A DNA stretch of 64,000 nt from Candidatus Eisenbergiella stercoravium (GCA_019113175.1 DXHY01000060.1:39086-103085); one strand, 5' to 3'; counted from the stretch's first letter, positions 52,861 through 63,967 are shown. Notes: a model not told the origin generated them from the sequence alone. A program made the numbers and translations.

Positions 52861-53883
52861 ATGGAAGAAGCAATCAGGGCGGATCTGGAGTCCTCCTTCG
52901 GCCTGCACGGGGATTCGGTCAATCCGGTTTCCGGCGGCTGGCTGAACCGAAAATGGAAGCTTGTCTGCGGCGAGAAGGCATGGCTGGTCAAGCAGTACAG
53001 CAGGAAACGTTTTTCACAGAAGCAGCTTGACTGGATCGAGGAATCCATGCAGCGCCAGATCATTGCGCAGAGGGAGGGCGTGCTCTGCCCACGCGTACTT
53101 TCTTTTCGGGGAAAGGTCCTGCGGACGCTGGCGGACGGCACCACTTACATGGTCATGGAATTTTGTCCGGGCGTGATGCTGGATCACAATACCGTTATGA
53201 CAGATCAGATGTATTCGCTGGGGAGAGCCTGCGGACAGATCCACCGGACCTTCTCCGCCCTGCCGCCGCAGGGCGTGCGGGGCTATCCCCTGGACAGGAA
53301 AAGTGTTCTGCATGAGCTGAGGGAGCATTACCGGACGCAGATGGAAGAATGCGGGAAAGCGGCTGAAGAGGGAGGCCCGGCAGGCTCGTCATCGGATTTT
53401 TCAGATTCATCTGAGGAATTTTTTCGTGCTCTGGAGCAGGAGCGGAGAATTCTGGAGAAGCTTCCCGCTGATTTTTTCGATCGCCTGGAGACGGGGATCG
53501 GACACGAGGATTTCACGCCGGACAATATGCTCTTTTCCGGAAATGAGGTGTCTGCCATCCTGGACTTTGACCGCAGTCAGTACGGTTTCCGGCTCCATGA
53601 TGTGGGACGGGCGATTCTGTCCTTTGTCCTGAAGGATGGGAAAATGGATCTGAAAAAGGCGTATGCCTTTCTGGAAGGGTATGGGGAATGGATGGCTTTT
53701 GGAGGAAGCAGCCGGGCAGGATGTTCAGGGGACTGGCTGGAGCGCACGCTTTCCGATGCGCTTATGCTCACCTGGTGTATTGAAGCGCCATGGTGGATGA
53801 AAAGGGGCGTGTTTGCCGGGGCGAGTGTGAAGCCGGGGAGGTTTCTGGAGGAGATTACTTGGGTGGGGGAGTGGTGGAAGTAA
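52861..53883 (+). CDS. APH/CotS-like kinase
   Basis: Protein-kinase-like phosphotransferase of about 340 residues. The ATP lysine is in KAWLVKQYSRK, the catalytic loop is IGHEDFTPDNMLF (Asp, Asn) and the metal site AILDFDRSQYGFRLHD. This layout occurs in spore-coat CotS-like kinases and in small-molecule kinases; the match to CotS is suggestive only. ATG 52861 has GGAGGA about 11 bases upstream. A 23-residue longer frame lies inside the terminator and is rejected. Substrate unknown. Confidence 0.8.
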   Translation: MEEAIRADLESSFGLHGDSVNPVSGGWLNRKWKLVCGEKAWLVKQYSRKRFSQKQLDWIEESMQRQIIAQREGVLCPRVLSFRGKVLRTLADGTTYMVMEFCPGVMLDHNTVMTDQMYSLGRACGQIHRTFSALPPQGVRGYPLDRKSVLHELREHYRTQMEECGKAAEEGGPAGSSSDFSDSSEEFFRALEQERRILEKLPADFFDRLETGIGHEDFTPDNMLFSGNEVSAILDFDRSQYGFRLHDVGRAILSFVLKDGKMDLKKAYAFLEGYGEWMAFGGSSRAGCSGDWLERTLSDALMLTWCIEAPWWMKRGVFAGASVKPGRFLEEITWVGEWWK

Positions 53884-54096
53884 GGGAAATATCGGGATAG
53901 TGGCTTGGAGAAAAAGACGGGACAGGAAAATTTCCAGGAAAAATTCACTGGGATAATTTCCTGCCCCTGATTCCAATATGGGAGCTATTATTGTAAAGTT
54001 CATATACAATTGTTAACTTTACATTCCAGTCTGTATCTATTATTTTTTGCTTATTACTCATCTAATATATGTGACCGATGCAGAAAAATCAAGAGA

Positions 54097-54801
54097 TTAT
54101 TTTTTGACGGAATATTTCTCGCGGAAAGCCTCATAATCAGATTTAGCGATCTGATACTGTTCCTGTGTGCTTTCTTCCTGCTGATATATTTTCCCGCTGA
54201 ACGGATCAATCAAAGCGTCCGAAATGATTTTTTGGAGATAGTGTTTCTGGTCGTAATTTGCCATGACAAGAGAATCTCTCACATACATGGGAGTATTCCG
54301 GAGAAGCTCTACACGGAAATCTATTTTCTGAGATCTTAAATAATGCCACAAAAAGGTGATGCAGGTTCTTGTATTGCCTTCTATGAACGGATGAATACTC
54401 CATAATTCCAGCAGAAAATCAGAAACAACAATCTCCAGGCTGTCGGCTTCCCTCCAGTTAAACGTTTTGAATTTATGAAATAAAGTATTTAATTTGCGCT
54501 CGATATCATGATAATCCGCATATTCCGCCGAACCTCCGGAAAGAACCCGTTCACTTTTATAAAGATTCTCATCGCGAAATGTACCGGCCCATTCGTACAG
54601 GTCTCCGAATAAATATTTATGAACTGACGTCAAATGAGCGATATCCAAAATCGCTTTTATTCTCTGGGGGTGTACATCAAGGCCGAGAAGCTTTACGGCA
54701 ACCTTTTGGATTTCCAGCTTTTCCAGCAGATGCCTGTCATGAATATGATATTTGTTAATAAGCACATCACTGTCGGGATAACAGTATTTTCCGTTGCTCA
54801 T
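54097..54801 (-). CDS. Fic-domain AMP-transferase toxin
   Basis: Fic/Doc-family enzyme of 234 residues that would attach AMP or another nucleotide part to a target protein. The Fic motif is HPFIEGNTRT near residues 137-146: catalytic His, Glu-Gly-Asn and Arg are present, with Thr in place of the usual Gly after Asn. The flap region LFGDLYEWAGTFRDENLYKS is typical. It lacks the N-terminal inhibitory helix of self-regulated Fic proteins, so inhibition must come from a partner, the HTH protein that overlaps its start by four bases. The pair lies next to the cas operon. Confidence 0.88.
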   Translation of the reverse strand: MSNGKYCYPDSDVLINKYHIHDRHLLEKLEIQKVAVKLLGLDVHPQRIKAILDIAHLTSVHKYLFGDLYEWAGTFRDENLYKSERVLSGGSAEYADYHDIERKLNTLFHKFKTFNWREADSLEIVVSDFLLELWSIHPFIEGNTRTCITFLWHYLRSQKIDFRVELLRNTPMYVRDSLVMANYDQKHYLQKIISDALIDPFSGKIYQQEESTQEQYQIAKSDYEAFREKYSVKK

Positions 54802-55163
54802 ACATTAACTCCCAAATATTCTAATCGGTCCACCCGGGTCTCCATTTCTTTCAGAGTGATTTCACCGGAAATATAGGAATCCAATACTTTCATAAAAGTT
54901 TCATCCGGGCCATTGGTTGCGGTGAACAGAATCGCCAGAACTCTCTCCACACTTCTCCGTCTGCTTTCGCAGGAATCGATATAATTATCGGCTATGAGAA
55001 TTCCCTGTAATTCGAGAATCTTTTTTATCATATTCACGACATAAGCGGGCGGAGTGCGCCTTTCCTGTTCCCAATCCTTTAAAGTAGAAACAGGAATATC
55101 AAACATGGCAGCAAACTTACTTTGGCTTAAGCCCGTTTGGGAGCGAAGCTCTTTGATGCTCAT
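54798..55163 (-). CDS. HTH antitoxin with VbhA-like C-terminal part
   Basis: Protein of 121 residues. Residues 1-50 are an XRE/Cro helix-turn-helix (LSQSKFAAMFDIPVSTLKDWEQERRTPPAYVVNMI). Residues 67-115 (RRRSVERVLAILFTATNGPDETFMKVLDSYISGEITLKEMETRV) look like the VbhA-type Fic antitoxin domain, with a closing Y-x-x-GEIT-x-x-E segment. The inhibitory Ser/Thr-x3-Glu-Gly pattern that would block the Fic ATP site is not clear; the matching place reads FTATNG with Asn for Glu. It probably represses the pair's promoter and may neutralise Fic. Confidence 0.75.
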   Translation of the reverse strand: MSIKELRSQTGLSQSKFAAMFDIPVSTLKDWEQERRTPPAYVVNMIKKILELQGILIADNYIDSCESRRRSVERVLAILFTATNGPDETFMKVLDSYISGEITLKEMETRVDRLEYLGVNV

Positions 55164-55186
55164 AGAATCATCTCCTTTTCTTATAT

Positions 55187-55215
55187 ATTATACGGCATTG
55201 CCGCCCAATATACAA
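55187..55215 (-). promoter_or_regulatory. Promoter and palindromic operator of the HTH-Fic pair
   Basis: On the minus strand TTGTAT (55215-55210), 17-bp spacer, TATAAT (55192-55187). The palindrome CGGCA-T-TGCCG (55193-55203) sits in the spacer, directly beside the -10, a fitting HTH-antitoxin operator. Confidence 0.7.
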
Positions 55216-55274
55216 GAAAAAGCGGCCCAAATAGCTTCAAGAAAATATAAACAATAATTAATGGAATAAAAATA

Positions 55275-55302
55275 TTGCATTATACAAAAAAGCTGCTATA
55301 AT
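55275..55302 (+). promoter_or_regulatory. Promoter of the cas operon
   Basis: TTGCAT (55275-55280), 16-bp spacer, TATAAT (55297-55302) with an extended TGC element just before it. The -10 box is a perfect consensus, so the cas genes should be transcribed without a special activator. Confidence 0.75.
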
Positions 55303-55323
55303 TAAAAACATAGAATAATATCA

Positions 55324-55352
55324 GAACTGCAGCACTCAGGTGTCTGCAGTTC
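55324..55352 (+). other. Leader hairpin of the cas operon
   Basis: GAACTGCAG (55324-55332) pairs perfectly with CTGCAGTTC (55344-55352), and CAC/GTG extends it to a CTCAG-like loop. It stands a few bases upstream of the cas6 ribosome site. Confidence 0.7.
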
Positions 55353-55368
55353 AGAAAGGAGGGATACC

Positions 55369-56091
55369 ATGTTTCAACTTAAGCTGCATTTTTCGCTGGA
55401 TAACAATTTTCTTCCAAAGGAAATGGAGCGGCTTCTGGTCAGCTTTCTGAAAGCTTCTGCGCAGAAGGAAGGACAGGACTTCTATGACAGTCTGTTTGAC
55501 AAAAGCAGATCGATTATAAAGACGTACACCTTTTCTTACTATTTACCGGGTGCATCTTTTCAGAAGGAGAGAATTGAACTGGCACAGCCGGGATTTATCA
55601 TGCTTTTTTCAGATGCGGATCTGGAGGAATTGATTCATTTTTATAATGCGTTTTTAAAAATGAAATTTATTTCTTATCCGGTGGAGAAAAACGCGATGAC
55701 GCTGACCTGGGTCTCCATGCAGGAAATGAAGGAGATTGAAGACAGTGAGGTTGTGGTAAAAATGCTCAGCCCGCTTCTGGTCAGACAGCATGATGCGCAG
55801 ACAAACCGGGACAGATATTGTCTTTACAGCGACACGGATTTTTCGGAGGTGCTGTTTAAAAACACGGCATATCTGCTGGAAAAGCTGAACCTGCCTTATT
55901 CCATGGAAGGTTTTTCCATCCAGCCCATTAAAGGGAAAAAAGTGGTTGTGCCGGCATTCGGGAGGCTTCTTGATGGCAATCTGGGAATTTATAAGCTGAC
56001 TGGCCGGCCCGAGCTTCTGAATTTCCTGCATCTTGCGGGTGCAGGAAGCCGCTGCGGAGAAGGGCATGGGAAAATGGAGGTTATATTGTAG
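55369..56091 (+). CDS. cas6: CRISPR endoribonuclease Cas6
   Basis: Repeat-RNA processing nuclease of 240 residues. The ending LHLAGAGSRCGEGHGKMEVIL is the glycine-rich loop that marks Cas6, and the first half has the expected double ferredoxin-like pattern. It would cut the array transcript within each repeat and keep the guide RNA end in the complex. AAAGGAGG ribosome site. First gene of the cas operon, which is the usual place in type I-B loci; cas8 starts 11 bases downstream. Confidence 0.92.
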   Translation: MFQLKLHFSLDNNFLPKEMERLLVSFLKASAQKEGQDFYDSLFDKSRSIIKTYTFSYYLPGASFQKERIELAQPGFIMLFSDADLEELIHFYNAFLKMKFISYPVEKNAMTLTWVSMQEMKEIEDSEVVVKMLSPLLVRQHDAQTNRDRYCLYSDTDFSEVLFKNTAYLLEKLNLPYSMEGFSIQPIKGKKVVVPAFGRLLDGNLGIYKLTGRPELLNFLHLAGAGSRCGEGHGKMEVIL

Positions 56092-56102
56092 GAGGTGGAA
56101 GC

Positions 56103-57838
56103 GTGAGCGAGGATAGAATCCGGCTTCTGATGGGGGATTTCACAAAGAATGCCGGACTGGTCGGCCTGCATTATATGCTGGAGGTAAACGGGGCAGTTAA
56201 AAATACAGATTATGGGATTGAAGAGCAGGCGGTCTGGCTGAATCGGGAGTATGCTCTGCAGACGGACTGGACGGATTTGTATTTTAAAGCTTTTGTCAGA
56301 TACTTTGCTCCCTCTACAACCTGGCAGCGTCTGCTTGATGTCATAGAGGATATGCAGGCTGTCTTGAAACAGGAAAACTGGCAGGCAGACAAAAAGGTAA
56401 AAGAAAAACTGAAATTCATCAATGACAAACTGCTGTCAAACAGTTACAAAAGTGGTTTTGAAAATATCCGGAACAGAATAGAGAATCCGGAGATTTACGA
56501 GAAACTGAATCAGAATAAATTGAGTGAAAAAATGGAAACAGCGGAGCTGAGCAGCCGCCTGGAGGAATTGAAGACCTTTCTGATTCAGCCTCTGTGCAGG
56601 GAAACCTTTGTCATGAAAGGGGTGATTTATAATTATATCAACCGGTTTTGGGATGGAAAATGCTTTCTGCTCAGAGCAAATGCCAAGAAAGATGTGCGGG
56701 AGGTATATGAGGCAGATTTTTCCGTTCCATTGAAGAAATTCTGGAGCAGCAGTCATGAAAAGGCGAAAGAACTTTGTGTTGACTGTGGAGAAGCGATGGA
56801 TGCAAAAGAAAAAACTTCCATTGCGTTTATGAAGGATGCGGCGGATGACTTGAACCGAAAACGTTCCGCCTTCTGGAATGGAAATGTGGATGCATTTTTA
56901 TGTCCGGCCTGTACCTTCCTCTATTCGCTGGTTCCACTTGGTTTTCAGCTTCTGGGAAACAGATTTTTATTCATAAACAGAAATGACAGCATGGAAAGCC
57001 TTCTGATCAGCAATGCAAAGGAGCATAAAGGAATTGAACGGGAGCGAAAAGAAGCAGAGGGAGAAAAGGTATCCGCCTGGTTTGCGCGGATGATGAACGT
57101 TATTTTAGAAGGAAAGGAAGGGAGCGTTCATAATATTCAGGTCATCCTGAAAAGCATGGATGCGCAGGAACATTATCTGTTTCAGGTGATTAACCGGGAA
57201 ATTATGATGATTCTTCAGGATGCGGAGGTTAAGAAAAGGCTGGAAAAGCTGTCTGAGCATCCATTCTGTCAGTTGAACGGAGAGCCTTTTAATGTGTACG
57301 AAAGAACGGTATTGAATATTCTGCAGTACCGCAGTCAGTATTCTCTGGAAAACAGGCTGTTAAAGCAGTCTCTGAAAGGAGATTCCGCCTGGACGGGGTA
57401 TCTGGCGGGACTGATCCATGACATTCAGCTTCGGAGCATGCTGATCCGAAAAAGAGAGACAGAAAAAGAAAAAAAAGCACAAAACAATTTGGGAGGTGAA
57501 AAGGCTATGGCAGTTGGCTCTTATGCGGCCATGACACGAAACGGCTATTTATTAAGAAAAGAAATGGAGAAGAAGAATCCGAATGTGGAGGAAGCGCTGA
57601 GGGGGACGGTATACCAGCTTCTGAATGCACTGTCTGTAAAAAATGAATCAAGATTTATGGATATCGTGCTCCGTCTTTATTGTTCCTGTCAGATGGAAAT
57701 TCCAGCCGGATTCACGAGAATGCTGGGAGACAGAGATCAGCTTCAGGCTTACGGATATGCGTTTGTTTTTGGACTGAAGGGAAGTTACTTCGAAAAGGAA
57801 AAGAAAGAGGATACGGAGAGTAAGGAGGGCATACAGGA

Positions 57839-57842
<4 letters not shown>
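56103..57842 (+). CDS. cas8b1: Type I-B large subunit Cas8b1/Cst1
   Basis: Large subunit of the surveillance complex, 579 residues, GTG start with GGAGGTGG upstream. The paired zinc motif CVDC (225-228) and CPAC (267-270) followed by TFLYSLVPLGFQLLGNRFLFINRND is the Cst1 CXXC-CXXC signature. It recognises the PAM and recruits Cas3. Its last 111 residues can also be made separately from the internal start at 57507. It shares ATGA with cas7. Confidence 0.92.
57507..57842 (+). CDS. cas11: Probable Cas11 small subunit by internal start within cas8
   Basis: In frame at codon 469 of cas8, a near-perfect ribosome site GGGAGGTGA (57491-57499) stands seven bases before an ATG. It would give a 111-residue, mainly helical protein (MAVGSYAAMTRNGYLLRKEMEKKNPNVEEALRGTVYQLL...). 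In type I-B, I-C and I-D systems the small subunit is known to be made this way from the large-subunit gene. The locus has no separate cas11 gene, which supports the call. Confidence 0.75.
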
Positions 57843-59453
<1,611 letters not shown>

Positions 59454-59515
59454 GCATTTGACAGAAATAGATCCATAGTGGAAAAAAGTGAAAAAGGATT
59501 GGAGGTGGAGGAAAG

Positions 59516-61936
59516 ATGAAATTTTATGCGAAATCGAAGAAACGTATTCCGGAAGAAGTACAGAAGCAAAGACTGATGGAAGCATTAGAGCGGCTGGAAG
59601 AAAGGCTGGGAGGGGAACTTACAGAGGAAGAAAGGAAAATTCTTCGAAGAGCATCAGTCAAAATACAGGAGATACAGCCGGAAGAACCGAAGGAGTTGGG
59701 TGAGCATCTGAGAGAGACGGAAGAATGCGCGAGACGGTTTTTTGAAATTTATGGGCAGTATTTTACAACGGAGGAACAGGAACTGATCTGTTTTGCCTGC
59801 CGGATACATGATCTGGGAAAGCTGAATCTGATTTTTCAGGACATGATCGGAAACGAAATTCTGCCGATAAACGAGATATGCAGGAGAGAAGAGCAGATTC
59901 CCCATGGATTTTTAAGCGTTCTTTCCATTACGGAAGAGGTGTTCCGACAGCAGAATGCGTCATGGAAATGCTCCGACTACTGTGCACTGCTTACGGCCGT
60001 CTATCATCATCATACCCGGGAGGATAAATATACCGTTGAACAGATTATATCATATGCGGAAAAATATTATGAACCATATCTGAAAGCCTGGCTTGGAGAA
60101 GAGAAGGGGCGGATAGAGCCTGTAGTTTTAAAAAAAATTCTGTTTCATGGAGGTGGAGGAGTTTATCCGGAATGGCAGCTGACAGAAAATAAGAAGACAG
60201 TATGGATGAAATATCTGGTTTGCAAGGGAATGTTGAATAAGTTTGACTGGGCTGTCAGCGCGGGATATCCGGAAGCGGAGATAAAGCCTGACCTTCAAAA
60301 AAGGAAACTGAAGAAAAACATAGAGACGCAGCTTACAAGTCTGCATCCGGTTCAGGCATATATGGAAGAACATACGCAGGATAATCTGATTATCACTGCC
60401 GGTACCGGTTCTGGAAAAACAGAAGCCGCTCTTCTGTGGCTGAATGGAGAAAAGGGATTTTATACGCTTCCTTTAAAAGTATCTGCCAACGCAATCTATG
60501 AAAGAATTACACGGAAATACAAATTCCCGGATGCCGCACTCGTACATTCGGACAGCATGGTCCGTTATCTTTATGAAGAACAGGATTCCGATGGTTTTGA
60601 ACGGTATCAAAAGGCCAAAAATCTGTCCTGTCCGCTTACTGTCTGTACAGTAGACCAACTGTTCAAATTTGTATTCAGAGCACTTGGAACAGAAGTGTTT
60701 GCTGCGACTCTGAAATATTCGAAGGTAATCATTGATGAAATCCAGGCGTATTCGCCGGAACTGACGGCGGCGCTGATATATGGACTGAAAACTGTAAAAG
60801 AACTGGGAGGCAGATACTCGGTTATTACGGCAACCTTTCCTCCGGTATTGAGAATGTTTATGGACCGGTATGGATTGAATGAGGGAAATGGAGCATATCG
60901 GTTCCGGGACTTTTCTGTGGAATCTCAGTTGAAGCGGCACTGGATAGAAATCAGTGAGACATCCTTTGATTTTGATGTAATCGCGGAACAGGGCAGAAAG
61001 AAAAAAGTTCTGGTTCTCTGCAATACGGTAACGCAGGCTCAGAAGGTATGCGAAGAGCTGGAAGCCCGGCTGGAGGACGGAGATGTATTCCTGCTTCATT
61101 CCAGATATATCAGAAGACACAGGGCTATCCTGGAACGGATGATTCTGGATTTTTCTGAAAGAGAAGGGGAACCGGGCATCTGGGTATCAACGCAGATCGT
61201 GGAAGCAAGTCTGGATATCGATTTTGATATGCTCTACACGGAAATGTGTACAGCAGACAGCCTGTTACAGCGGCTGGGGAGATGCAATCGTAAAGGCAGA
61301 TATATTCCGGACGGTCCAAACGTGATTGTCCTGGTGAATCAGAATGGCATTGGAAAAAACAAAGTATATGATCCTGTCATGGCTGACCGTTCTCTGAAAT
61401 ACCTGCGTCCCTTTCAGGGCGGCATATTTACGGAGGCACAGAAAACAGAATATATTAACCGGGTGTATGATCCAAAAGAAATAGCAGAAACAGAATACTA
61501 TCAGACGATAGAAAAATATCTTCAGCACTTTGATTTAATTTCTCCTGCAGAATATACCAAAGATGAAGCGGATAAAGAGTTCAGGCATATTCAGAGTATT
61601 ACCGTCATGCCGGATTGTATTTTTCACAGAAAACGGGAACTGATAGAAGAAGGCCTTCGATTTCAGCAGACACCCTATGCAGGAGGAGAAGCCAAGGCAG
61701 TGATCCGGTCCAGAATCGAAGAACTGACATTGAATGTCAACATTTATTCCAACCGCTGGCCGGATCATATAGACCGGGATACCATATGTGTGGATATGGA
61801 AGATAATACAGTAAATCTGAGAAACAGAAGGACAGAGATTCATCGAAGTCAGCTGAAATATGAATTTGATGAAGAAACAGGAAAGGGAGCGGGACTGAGG
61901 CTGGATACGGTTGATCAGGAGGAATTCTTTGTCTGA
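59516..61936 (+). CDS. cas3: Cas3 HD nuclease-helicase
   Basis: Target-degrading enzyme of 806 residues. HD nuclease: H64, H98-D99 (CRIHDLGKLN), H130 (IPHGFLS) and H164-166. SF2 helicase: Walker A TAGTGSGKT (295-302), DEIQ box (407-410), TAT (438-440) and QRLGRCNRKG (585-594). HD and helicase are in one chain, as usual. All catalytic residues look intact. GGAGGTGGAGG ribosome site. Confidence 0.95.
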   Translation: MKFYAKSKKRIPEEVQKQRLMEALERLEERLGGELTEEERKILRRASVKIQEIQPEEPKELGEHLRETEECARRFFEIYGQYFTTEEQELICFACRIHDLGKLNLIFQDMIGNEILPINEICRREEQIPHGFLSVLSITEEVFRQQNASWKCSDYCALLTAVYHHHTREDKYTVEQIISYAEKYYEPYLKAWLGEEKGRIEPVVLKKILFHGGGGVYPEWQLTENKKTVWMKYLVCKGMLNKFDWAVSAGYPEAEIKPDLQKRKLKKNIETQLTSLHPVQAYMEEHTQDNLIITAGTGSGKTEAALLWLNGEKGFYTLPLKVSANAIYERITRKYKFPDAALVHSDSMVRYLYEEQDSDGFERYQKAKNLSCPLTVCTVDQLFKFVFRALGTEVFAATLKYSKVIIDEIQAYSPELTAALIYGLKTVKELGGRYSVITATFPPVLRMFMDRYGLNEGNGAYRFRDFSVESQLKRHWIEISETSFDFDVIAEQGRKKKVLVLCNTVTQAQKVCEELEARLEDGDVFLLHSRYIRRHRAILERMILDFSEREGEPGIWVSTQIVEASLDIDFDMLYTEMCTADSLLQRLGRCNRKGRYIPDGPNVIVLVNQNGIGKNKVYDPVMADRSLKYLRPFQGGIFTEAQKTEYINRVYDPKEIAETEYYQTIEKYLQHFDLISPAEYTKDEADKEFRHIQSITVMPDCIFHRKRELIEEGLRFQQTPYAGGEAKAVIRSRIEELTLNVNIYSNRWPDHIDRDTICVDMEDNTVNLRNRRTEIHRSQLKYEFDEETGKGAGLRLDTVDQEEFFV

Positions 61937-61979
61937 TGATTACAGTTGTAAGTATGTTCTCACGATGAGAGGAACTGCC

Positions 61980-62474
61980 ATGGAAGAACGGATTACAGGC
62001 GTTATGATTTATTACTATTTTGTGTGTAAACGTAAGCTCTGGTATTTTTGTCATGAAATCCGCATGGAATCGGATAATGAAAATGTTATGCTTGGAAAAA
62101 TACTGGATGATACCAGTTATAAAAGAGATGATAAGCATATCGATATTGATGGAATCATAAGCATAGATTTCATCAGAGAAAATCATGAGCTCCATGAGGT
62201 GAAAAAAAGTAAGGCAATAGAAGAAGCAGGAATCTGGCAGACCAAATATTATCTTTACTATCTGGAGAAAAGGGGAGTGGAAAATCTGCATGCGCAGATC
62301 GATTATCCGCTCCTTCGAAAGAACAGGACGGTAGAATTGACAGAGGAAGACAGAAAACAGCTGGATACCGTGATTGATGAAATTATACACATCAAAAATC
62401 AGGAACTGCCGGGAGATATGCAGAGAAGTAAACTCTGTTATAAATGCGCATACGGTGATCTGTGCCTGATCTAA
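61980..62474 (+). CDS. cas4: Cas4 adaptation nuclease
   Basis: Iron-sulfur RecB-like exonuclease of 164 residues that trims prespacers and checks the PAM end. Cluster cysteines are C16, C153, C156 and C162 (CYKCAYGDLC at the end); nuclease residues are D63 and the EVK motif at 73-75. ATG 61980 has GAGAGGA seven bases upstream; the open frame reaches back into the end of cas3 without a good start. Confidence 0.92.
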   Translation: MEERITGVMIYYYFVCKRKLWYFCHEIRMESDNENVMLGKILDDTSYKRDDKHIDIDGIISIDFIRENHELHEVKKSKAIEEAGIWQTKYYLYYLEKRGVENLHAQIDYPLLRKNRTVELTEEDRKQLDTVIDEIIHIKNQELPGDMQRSKLCYKCAYGDLCLI

Positions 62475-62493
62475 GCGGAAAAGAGGTGGAGGG

Positions 62494-63486
62494 GTGAAAC
62501 AGAGTTATTATATTTATAACACCGGAGATCTGCAGAGAAAGGACAATACATTAAGATTTACATCTTATGAAGGCGAAAAAAGAGACATCCCTGTTGAGAG
62601 AATTTCGGATATCTATGTCATGGCGGAAATGACATTTAACACAGCCTTTATCAACTATATCTCAAAGTATGGAATACCTGTTCATTTCTTTAATTATTAT
62701 CAGTTTTATACGGGCAGTTACTATCCCAGAGAAAGTCTCCTGGCAGGACAATTGCTTGTAAAACAGGTAGAGCATTATACCGATCCATTACGAAGGCTTC
62801 TACTGGCTCAAAGGTTTGTGGAAGCTGCGGCAGATAATATATATCGGAATTTAAGATATTATAACGGACGGGGAAAAGATGTATCTGTACAGATGGGGGA
62901 GATCAGCGCCCTCCGGAAGGATATCCCAAAAGCAGAGACAATAGAAGAACTGATGGGAATTGAGGGAAACATCAGAAAGAATTATTACCGCGCGTGGAAA
63001 ATAATTATAAATCAGGAAATTGACTTTGAGAAAAGAGTTATGCATCCGCCGGATAATATGATAAATTCTCTGATTTCATTTGTGAATTCTCTGATATATT
63101 CCAAAACGCTCAGTGAGATTTATCAGACGCAATTGAATCCTACAATCAGCTATCTCCATGAGCCAGGTATAAGAAGATTTTCGTTGTGCCTTGATATCTC
63201 AGAAGTATTCAAGCCCTTAATTGGTGACAGACTGATTTTCAGCCTGTTAAACCGAAATCAGATTACAGAAGACAGCTTCACAAGAGAATTGAATTTTCTT
63301 CATTTGAAGAAAGAGGCGTCTCAGACAGTTGTCAGAGAATTTGAGGCGAAGCTGAAAACAACAATTATGCATAAGGATTTAAACAGACAGGTATCTTATC
63401 AGTATTTAATCCGCCTGGAAGCGTATAAACTGATAAAGCATCTGATTGGAGAGAAAGAATACGAAGGCTTCAGGATTTGGTGGTGA
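62494..63486 (+). CDS. cas1: Cas1 integrase, type I-B
   Basis: Spacer integrase of 330 residues, GTG start with GAGGTGGAGGGG. Metal ligands are E157 (GIEGNIRKNYY), H222 (SYLHEPG) and D234/E237 (LDISEVFKP). All are present, so acquisition should be possible. The Cas2 frame begins directly after the stop. Confidence 0.95.
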   Translation: MKQSYYIYNTGDLQRKDNTLRFTSYEGEKRDIPVERISDIYVMAEMTFNTAFINYISKYGIPVHFFNYYQFYTGSYYPRESLLAGQLLVKQVEHYTDPLRRLLLAQRFVEAAADNIYRNLRYYNGRGKDVSVQMGEISALRKDIPKAETIEELMGIEGNIRKNYYRAWKIIINQEIDFEKRVMHPPDNMINSLISFVNSLIYSKTLSEIYQTQLNPTISYLHEPGIRRFSLCLDISEVFKPLIGDRLIFSLLNRNQITEDSFTRELNFLHLKKEASQTVVREFEAKLKTTIMHKDLNRQVSYQYLIRLEAYKLIKHLIGEKEYEGFRIWW

Positions 63487-63771
63487 TTGTATTTGTATAT
63501 TGTTCTGGTATATGATATCAGTCAGACGGAAAATGGCAGAAAACGTTGGGCCAATATATTTAAAATCTGTAAGAAATATTTGTCTCATATACAAAATTCT
63601 GTTTTCGAGGGCGAACTGTCAAAACCTCAGCTTATGAAGCTTCAAAAAGAGCTGGAACCCTATATTGATGAAACTCTGGATTCCGTAATTTTATTCAAGA
63701 GCAGGCAGGAGAAGTGGCTCGACAAGGAATTTTGGGGCAAGATGGAAGATAGGACAGATTTTATGTTATAA
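63487..63771 (+). CDS. cas2: Cas2 adaptation protein
   Basis: Structural partner of Cas1, 94 residues, starting LYIVLVYDISQTENGRKRW with the Asp of the family at residue 10. The start is a TTG directly after the cas1 stop (63484-63486); no ATG or GTG is in frame nearby. Translation is thus probably coupled to cas1, giving little Cas2. Confidence 0.92.
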   Translation: MYLYIVLVYDISQTENGRKRWANIFKICKKYLSHIQNSVFEGELSKPQLMKLQKELEPYIDETLDSVILFKSRQEKWLDKEFWGKMEDRTDFML

Positions 63772-63967
63772 GTTTAGGAAGGAAATGCCTCTGTCGACCG
63801 GAAAAAAGGTTAAAATGACGGGAGGTTGACAATGCGGATATCTGTGGGAAGAATCAGAATTTTCAGGAGAAAATTAAAAAATGTGATTCAGAATTTGGAA
63901 TCTCAAAAAGCGGGTCGACAATATGTGGTTGTAAAAGTAAGAGAATAGGGGTATTATTTAAGAGCGG
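63772..63967 (+). promoter_or_regulatory. Putative CRISPR leader
   Basis: AT-rich segment of about 195 bases between cas2 and a repeat-like sequence. It contains the pair TGTCGACC (63792-63799) and GGTCGACA (63913-63920), inverted and 113 bases apart, each holding a GTCGAC palindrome, and a short ORF. Leaders drive array transcription and guide integration. Confidence 0.5.
63832..63948 (+). CDS. Small basic ORF in the CRISPR leader
   Basis: ATG at 63832 with a strong GGGAGGT six bases upstream opens a 38-residue frame (MRISVGRIRIFRRKLKNVIQ...). It has 11 Arg/Lys and two Glu, so it is strongly basic, like a small nucleic-acid-binding peptide. I recognise no family. It may be chance in a leader, but the ribosome site is as good as those of the cas genes. 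Confidence 0.4.
   Translation: MRISVGRIRIFRRKLKNVIQNLESQKAGRQYVVVKVRE

Noticed and set aside
53919..53967. Terminator after the CotS-like kinase gene
   Set aside because: CAGGAAA/TTTCCTG with GGG/CCC can pair, but a bulge and the absence of a T tract make it too weak to call.
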